NCBI GenBank assembly: GCA_004144345.1
Contig: SEEL01000009.1
Span: forward strand, 44,023-108,022
Origin: Hyphomicrobiales bacterium
GTDB lineage: Bacteria; Pseudomonadota; Alphaproteobacteria; Rhizobiales; Devosiaceae
Length of the DNA stretch: 64,000 nucleotides
Direction of reading: 5' to 3'
Below are positions 59,864-64,000 of the stretch, piece by piece. Position 1 is the first letter of the stretch. The number at the start of each line of letters is the position of its first letter. The position numbers and the translations under genes were made by a program. The notes under the pieces are model-generated. The model was not told the DNA's origin. It did no database searches and saw nothing but the letters and a program-made list of their open reading frames with translations.

Positions 59864-59890
59864 AGCGCCGGAACTTGGGATTCCGGCGCT
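59864..59890 (-). terminator. Terminator after the DUF892 gene
   Basis: AGCGCCGGAA (59864-59873) and TTCCGGCGCT (59881-59890) make a perfect 10-bp stem with a 7-base loop, 18 bases after the DUF892 stop on the minus strand, followed by TTTC. Confidence 0.7.
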
Positions 59891-59907
59891 CTTCGAGGTC
59901 ATCCGCC

Positions 59908-60408
59908 TCAGGCGGCCTTGCGGTTGGCTTCCGTGATGCCGACCTGGCTCAGCTTCTGGTCGGTGGCGATCTCTTCCTTAAGCGTCGCATCGAGCAGCTT
60001 CACCGCGTCCTTGTAGCCGAGCTGTTCGGCCCAGGTCTTGAGCGTGCCATAGCGGGCAATCTCATAATGCTCGACTGCCTGCGCCGACGACACCAGCCCG
60101 GCGTCGAGCGCCGGGGCGCCCTTGAACTCGTCCATGATCGACTTGCCTTCCTCGAGAATGCCGAGGATGGCGTCGCAGGTCTTGCCGCGGGCCGGCTTGT
60201 CCAGCATCGCGAAGATCTGTTCGAGCCGGTCGACCTGCCCTTCGGTTTCGGCGAGGTGCTGCTCGAAGCCGGCGCGCAATTCATCCGACTCGGCCGCCTT
60301 GGCCATTTTCGGCAGCGCCTTCAGGATCTGCTTTTCGGCGTAGTAAATGTCCTTCAGCGTATCGAGGAAGAGATCGTCCAGGGTCTTGTCGTTCTTGGCC
60401 TCGGCCAT
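59908..60408 (-). CDS. DUF892 ferritin-like protein (YciE/YciF type)
   Basis: A 166-residue all-helical protein starting DDLFLDTLKDIYYAEKQILKAL, the DUF892 signature. Glu and His residues spaced on four helices (FEQHLAETEGQVDRLEQIF; VEHYEIARYGTL) could hold a di-iron site. YciE/F proteins accumulate in osmotic and stationary-phase stress in enterobacteria. No partner gene is next to it. Confidence 0.9.
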   Translation of the reverse strand: MAEAKNDKTLDDLFLDTLKDIYYAEKQILKALPKMAKAAESDELRAGFEQHLAETEGQVDRLEQIFAMLDKPARGKTCDAILGILEEGKSIMDEFKGAPALDAGLVSSAQAVEHYEIARYGTLKTWAEQLGYKDAVKLLDATLKEEIATDQKLSQVGITEANRKAA

Positions 60409-60564
60409 TTCGTCACTCCATCAATTGTGCCAAGCGGGACCAGTGCCCGCCTGCGCCCTCAAATTGCGAAACGGCCGTTGGTTCCGGCCCGGCAAATTCA
60501 TCGCCGGAGGCGAAACCAAACGCGCAGGGCGCAGTTACCCTCCGACATTGCGGAGGACCTCGAC

Positions 60565-60735
60565 ATGCCCACCACCGAACTTCCCGAGACCAAGCAGAAG
60601 GCGCACGAGATTGCGCGCCAGATCGCCAATCAGCGGCCGCTGAAGAAGGACAAGGACGCCCCCGACGCCAATGTCAGCGGCGGCTTCAACCAGAAGAGCC
60701 GCACCAGCGACGCGCCCCAGGGGGATGCCGAATAA
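60565..60735 (+). CDS. Small hydrophilic protein, 56 residues
   Basis: ATG 60565 has GGAGG eight bases upstream and opens a 56-residue frame rich in Lys, Asp and Ala, without hydrophobic segments (EIARQIANQRPLKKDKDAPD then GGFNQKSRTS). It looks intrinsically disordered. Family not recognised. The good ribosome site and codon bias support a gene. Confidence 0.5.
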   Translation: MPTTELPETKQKAHEIARQIANQRPLKKDKDAPDANVSGGFNQKSRTSDAPQGDAE

Positions 60736-60884
60736 TAATAAGTATCAGTACTCAGCCGCCCGACCCGCGCCATCCGGGTCTGGCAACGCTTTGCCCGCAA
60801 GCTCAAGGCCTTCAACGACACCCGCTGACGCCGCTGCGCAAAGTCGCAGATGAAACCGGCCGGCCGATCTGGCATAATCGGGGC

Positions 60885-61586
60885 ATGAACCAGCCCGCTG
60901 CCGCCCGCCCGAACTTCGCACATGTCACCGACTGGGTGTTCGATCTCGACAACACGCTCTATGCCCGCGAGTGCAATCTGTTCGCGCAGATCGATTTGTT
61001 GATCTCGGCCTACATGGTCGATGTGACCGGCCTCCCCTATGCCGAGGCGCGGGCGCTGCAGAAGACCTATTACCGCGATCACGGCACGACGCTGCACGGG
61101 CTGATGCTGCATCATCAGGTCGATCCCGACCATTTCCTCAAGACCGTGCATGCCATCGACTATTCGGGCGTGCCGGCGCATCCCGATCTCGCCGCGATGC
61201 TCACGGCCCTGCCCGGCCGTAAATTCATCCTCACCAATGGCGATGTCGGCCACGCCTCGTCGGTGCTCAAGCAGGTCGGCGTCGGCGACATCTTCACCGA
61301 TATCTTCGATATCCGCTCGATGAAGTTCAAGCCCAAGCCCCTGCCCGAGGCCTATGGCGAATTCTTCGCCCAGCACGGCATCGACGCCACCAAGGCGGCG
61401 ATGTTCGACGATCTCGAAAAAAATCTGCTGGTGCCGCACGATGTCGGCATGGTCACCGTGCAAGTGGTCGCCGCCGAGGATTTCGTCCACGACCAGGTAG
61501 AAAGCTGGGAACTCGGCCGCAGCGGCGAACCCCATGTCCACCACGTCACCGACAATCTGGCGACGTTCCTGCGCGGGATCCGCTAA
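60885..61586 (+). CDS. HAD-superfamily pyrimidine 5'-nucleotidase (SDT1/PhoX-like)
   Basis: A 233-residue HAD phosphatase. Motif I is FDLDNTLY (nucleophile D20, D22), motif II FILTNGD, motif III lysine KPKPLPEAY and motif IV FDDLEKNL. The helical cap lies between residues 30 and 95. It likely removes the phosphate from pyrimidine monophosphates. In Hyphomicrobiales this gene usually lies between argB and dapD, as it would here without the inserted genes. Confidence 0.9.
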   Translation: MNQPAAARPNFAHVTDWVFDLDNTLYARECNLFAQIDLLISAYMVDVTGLPYAEARALQKTYYRDHGTTLHGLMLHHQVDPDHFLKTVHAIDYSGVPAHPDLAAMLTALPGRKFILTNGDVGHASSVLKQVGVGDIFTDIFDIRSMKFKPKPLPEAYGEFFAQHGIDATKAAMFDDLEKNLLVPHDVGMVTVQVVAAEDFVHDQVESWELGRSGEPHVHHVTDNLATFLRGIR

Positions 61587-62440
61587 CCCGGCAGCTCGAC
61601 ATCCGGCAGATTGTAGTGCCGGCGAACGACGTTCCAGCCCTGCTCGGCGCTGTCCACCACGGTGAACAGCTTCACATCTTCGGGCGAAATGGTGCCGGCG
61701 TCGGCCAGCGCCTTGAAGTTCAGCACCTTCTCCCAGAACTCCATTCCAAACAGCAGCAGCGGCACGCGTTCCATGCGGCCGGTCTGGATCAGCGTCAACG
61801 TCTCGAAGAATTCGTCGAGCGTGCCGAAGCCGCCGGGGAAGATCGCCACGGCCCGCGCCCGCAGCAGGAAGTGGATCTTGCGCGTCGCGAAATAGTGGAA
61901 GTTGAAGCAGAGGTCCGGGCTGATATAGGGGTTCGGCGCCTGCTCGTGCGGCAACACGATGTTGAAGCCGATCGAGGGCGCGCCGACATCGGCGGCGCCG
62001 CGATTGCCCGCCTCCATCACGCCCGGGCCGCCGCCCGTCACCACCACATAGTCCTTGTAGCCCAGTGCCTCCGAGGTCAGCGACGCATATTGGGCGAAGC
62101 GCCGCGCTTCGTCGTAATAGCGGCTGGCACGCTCGAGGTTGCGCTTCTGCTTTTGCGTGCGGGCCGCCCAGGCGGCCTTGCCCGGCTCGGGAATGCGCGC
62201 CCCGCCGAACAGCACCACGGTCGAGCGGATGCCGCGTTCGCGCAGCGAAAATTCCGGCTTCAGATATTCGAGCTGGAAGCGCACGCCGCGCGTATCGTCC
62301 GAAGTCAGGAACTCGTCATCGGCAAAGGCCAGCCGGAACGCGGCCGACGCCGTCTGCGGGGTCTGCGGGCTGCGCTTGACGGCGGCAACGTCCTGCTTGG
62401 ACGTTCTGAGCGGCGTGGGCCGGCGAGGGCGAACAGCCAT
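61583..62440 (-). CDS. LOG-family protein (TIGR00730, lysine decarboxylase-like)
   Basis: A 285-residue protein. The phosphate-binding GGGPGVMEAGNRGA and PGGFGTLDEFFETLT, the two LOG motifs, are intact. Family enzymes release the free base from nucleoside 5'-monophosphates (cytokinin activation in plants, other nucleotides in bacteria). An N-terminal 60-residue basic tail precedes the domain. Converges on the nucleotidase with a 4-base overlap. Confidence 0.9.
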   Translation of the reverse strand: MAVRPRRPTPLRTSKQDVAAVKRSPQTPQTASAAFRLAFADDEFLTSDDTRGVRFQLEYLKPEFSLRERGIRSTVVLFGGARIPEPGKAAWAARTQKQKRNLERASRYYDEARRFAQYASLTSEALGYKDYVVVTGGGPGVMEAGNRGAADVGAPSIGFNIVLPHEQAPNPYISPDLCFNFHYFATRKIHFLLRARAVAIFPGGFGTLDEFFETLTLIQTGRMERVPLLLFGMEFWEKVLNFKALADAGTISPEDVKLFTVVDSAEQGWNVVRRHYNLPDVELPG

Positions 62441-62544
62441 GACGATCTCCGGTTCAGCGCGAATCCTATCGGGCTGCGGTTAAGCGCGCGTTGACTCGCC
62501 GGAAGCGGCTTGCCATGACGCTTCCCGTATCAAGGGGACTGCAC

Positions 62545-63387
62545 ATGGCCGACAATTCGCTCGAAACCACCATCAATGCCGCCTGGGAGGCACGGGCCGA
62601 GATTTCGACGTCGACCAAGGGCGAAGTCCGCGAGGCGGTCGATGCCGCGCTCGAAGCACTCGACAGCGGCAAGGCCCGCGTCGCCAACAAGGCGGCCGAT
62701 GGCAGCTGGACCGTCAATCAGTGGCTGAAGAAGGCGGTGCTGCTGAGCTTCCGCCTCAACGACAATTCGGTCATCCAGGGCCCCGGCGGCACGAATTGGT
62801 GGGACAAGGTCCCGTCGAAGTTCGAAGGCTGGGGCGAGAACCGCTTCCGCGAGGCCGGCTTCCGGGCCGTGCCGGGCTCGATCGCGCGCCGCGGCGCCTA
62901 TATCGGCAAGGGCGTCATCCTGATGCCGAGCTTCGTCAATATCGGCGCCTTCGTCGATGACAATTCCATGGTCGATGGCTGGGCCACTGTCGGCTCCTGC
63001 GCCCAGATCGGCAAGAACGTGCATCTCTCGGGTGGCGTCGGCATTGGCGGCGTGCTCGAGCCGATGCAGGCCGGCCCCACCATCATCGAAGACAATTGCT
63101 TCATCGGCGCCCGCTCCGAAGTGGTCGAGGGCGTCGTGGTCGGCGAAGGCTCGGTGCTGTCGATGGGCGTCTATATCGGCGCCTCGACCAAGATCATCGA
63201 CCGCGCCACCGGCGAGATTTTCATCGGCCGCGTGCCGCCCTATTCGGTCGTCGTCTCGGGCAATCTGCCGGGCAAGCCGCTCCCCAACGGCCAGCCGGGC
63301 CCGTCGCTCTATTGCGCCGTCATCGTCAAGCGCGTCGACGAGCAGACCCGCAGCAAAACCTCGATCAACGACCTCTTGCGCGACTGA
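62545..63387 (+). CDS. dapD: Tetrahydrodipicolinate N-succinyltransferase
   Basis: A 280-residue enzyme of lysine and diaminopimelate synthesis. An N-terminal helical domain ([20 protein letters not shown]) is followed by hexapeptide repeats of a left-handed beta helix ([20 protein letters not shown] ... [20 protein letters not shown]). The ATG at 62545 is the normal N-terminus; the frame is open 18 codons further up without a ribosome site. dapE is usually downstream in related genomes and would lie beyond the window if present. Confidence 0.96.
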   Translation: MADNSLETTINAAWEARAEISTSTKGEVREAVDAALEALDSGKARVANKAADGSWTVNQWLKKAVLLSFRLNDNSVIQGPGGTNWWDKVPSKFEGWGENRFREAGFRAVPGSIARRGAYIGKGVILMPSFVNIGAFVDDNSMVDGWATVGSCAQIGKNVHLSGGVGIGGVLEPMQAGPTIIEDNCFIGARSEVVEGVVVGEGSVLSMGVYIGASTKIIDRATGEIFIGRVPPYSVVVSGNLPGKPLPNGQPGPSLYCAVIVKRVDEQTRSKTSINDLLRD

Positions 63388-63425
63388 CCGGGCCGCGCTT
63401 TCATTGGTCCCTCTGGGAGGGGCCA

Positions 63426-63944
63426 ATGTCACACGCACTCGAAGGAACGCCCAAGCCGGGCCTGACGCTGACCGAACAGGCCAACAGCCAGCGGCTCTGC
63501 CGCTCGATGTTCATCGGCCACAGCGTGGGTTATCTGCTGATCCTCGCGATCGCCATCGGCGCGCTCGCCTTCTTCGGCTTCACCCGGCCGGTGAGCTATG
63601 ACGCGATCTTCGCCGTCACCAGCCCGCCCACGGTGCTGCATTTCCCCTATGTCGGCCTCCACCCCTACGCGACGGTCGGCCTCGCGCTGCTCGCCTCGAT
63701 CATCTGGACCGACCTCACCGTCCGCCGCCGCCACGACCGCGGCCGCAGCGGCGTCGATGCCGTGATCTGGCAGATCCTCTTCCTCGCCAGCGTCATCATC
63801 CACACCTTCGCCAACGCCCCCGACATCGTCGGCTGGCTCGATGCGGCCCTGGCGCTTGGCGCGATCTACCTATTCGTCGTCCTGATCCTGCTCCCCGGCA
63901 CCAGCGGCGACAACCAATACGGCGCCAGGCCCCGGCCGAGCTGA
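63426..63944 (+). CDS. Hypothetical membrane protein
   Basis: A 172-residue protein with four predicted membrane helices (SVGYLLILAIAIGALAFFGF; HPYATVGLALLASIIW; VIWQILFLASVIIHTF; ALALGAIYLFVVLILL) and a short cytosolic N-tail. ATG has GGGAGGGG close upstream. It follows dapD by 38 bases and may be cotranscribed. No family recognised. Confidence 0.7.
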   Translation: MSHALEGTPKPGLTLTEQANSQRLCRSMFIGHSVGYLLILAIAIGALAFFGFTRPVSYDAIFAVTSPPTVLHFPYVGLHPYATVGLALLASIIWTDLTVRRRHDRGRSGVDAVIWQILFLASVIIHTFANAPDIVGWLDAALALGAIYLFVVLILLPGTSGDNQYGARPRPS

Positions 63945-63966
63945 GGCCAGATCCGCACCAGCGGCA

Positions 63967-64000
63967 CCCCCACCCACCACGCTGCGCGTGGTCCCCCCTC
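63967..64000. repeat. Intergenic palindromic repeat, type 2, cut by the window end
   Basis: CCCCACCCACCA, a small hairpin head CGCTGCGCG, then TGGTCCCCCCTC repeats the left half of the element at 49521 with a different head sequence. The rest lies outside the window. Confidence 0.65.

Noticed and set aside
60757..60829. Short frame ending ARKLKAFNDTR before the nucleotidase gene
   Set aside because: No start codon in frame before a TAA; it could be the tail of a lost gene, but evidence is too thin.
1..64000. CRISPR array, complete insertion sequence, rRNA operon or replication origin
   Set aside because: No regularly spaced repeats, transposase, rRNA or DnaA-box cluster was seen. rpmH-rnpA can neighbour dnaA in other phyla, but no dnaA is present here.

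Overview
The window looks like chromosome of an alphaproteobacterium, most likely order Hyphomicrobiales (Rhizobiales). G+C is high almost throughout. The signs are a rhizobial-type Mrp/Pha antiporter operon with MrpA and MrpB fused, the order rpmH-rnpA-yidC-engB-argB-(HAD nucleotidase)-dapD, sugar ABC importers without their own ATPase, and intergenic palindromic repeats. A Devosia-like genome would fit, but that is recall, not a computed placement.

Bases 1-7035: the end of an unknown gene, an Rnk/GreA-type regulator and a complete seven-subunit mrp operon (A-B fused, then C-G) with every junction overlapping. Bases 7058-13468: a LacI-controlled sugar uptake locus (two permeases, binding protein, serine hydrolase, clan GH-J hydrolase). 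Two identical-arm operators (TGCTAAA-N4-TTTAGCA) tie it to the LacI gene. Bases 13472-21299: kdpE, kdpD, kdpC, kdpB, kdpA, kdpF and a 28-residue membrane peptide, all on the minus strand. kdpD has no ATG, GTG or TTG start. Phased direct repeats lie in front of the operon. Bases 21397-26355: a two-subunit molybdenum hydroxylase of the isoquinoline oxidoreductase type, its XdhC and MobA-like accessory proteins, and a divergent TetR regulator.

Bases 26402-39307 hold two GntR-linked carbohydrate loci. One has a Hyp-GH6-type hydrolase, an FMN alpha-hydroxyacid oxidase, an L-rhamnose mutarotase-like protein and an importer. The other has an enolase-superfamily enzyme and an importer whose first permease gene is frameshifted. 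All three importers in the window lack an ATP-binding subunit, so a shared MsmK/UgpC-type ATPase elsewhere is inferred. Next come a broken reading frame, tRNA-Arg(ACG), an orphan histidine kinase and a disulfide-reductase homologue lacking the redox cysteines.

From 43114 the conserved block rpmH-rnpA-yidC-engB-argB-nucleotidase-dapD begins, but it is split by accessory DNA. Between engB and argB lie an amidotransferase, a DUF1328 peptide, an exported MsrB, a fasciclin protein, an ECF sigma/RskA-type anti-sigma pair and a large TIR-transmembrane-propeller protein. Between argB and the nucleotidase lie a MarR/Bcr efflux pair, a decayed copy of the argB 3' end, a second TIR protein (zinc-knuckle, Gly/Ser/Tyr-rich linker, TIR) in atypical DNA, a TetR/DHA2 efflux operon with a perfect palindromic operator, and a DUF892 ferritin-like protein. 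The two TIR genes are the best candidates for immunity or stress-sensing functions that are not yet described. The window ends in a palindromic repeat of the family also found at 49521-49665.
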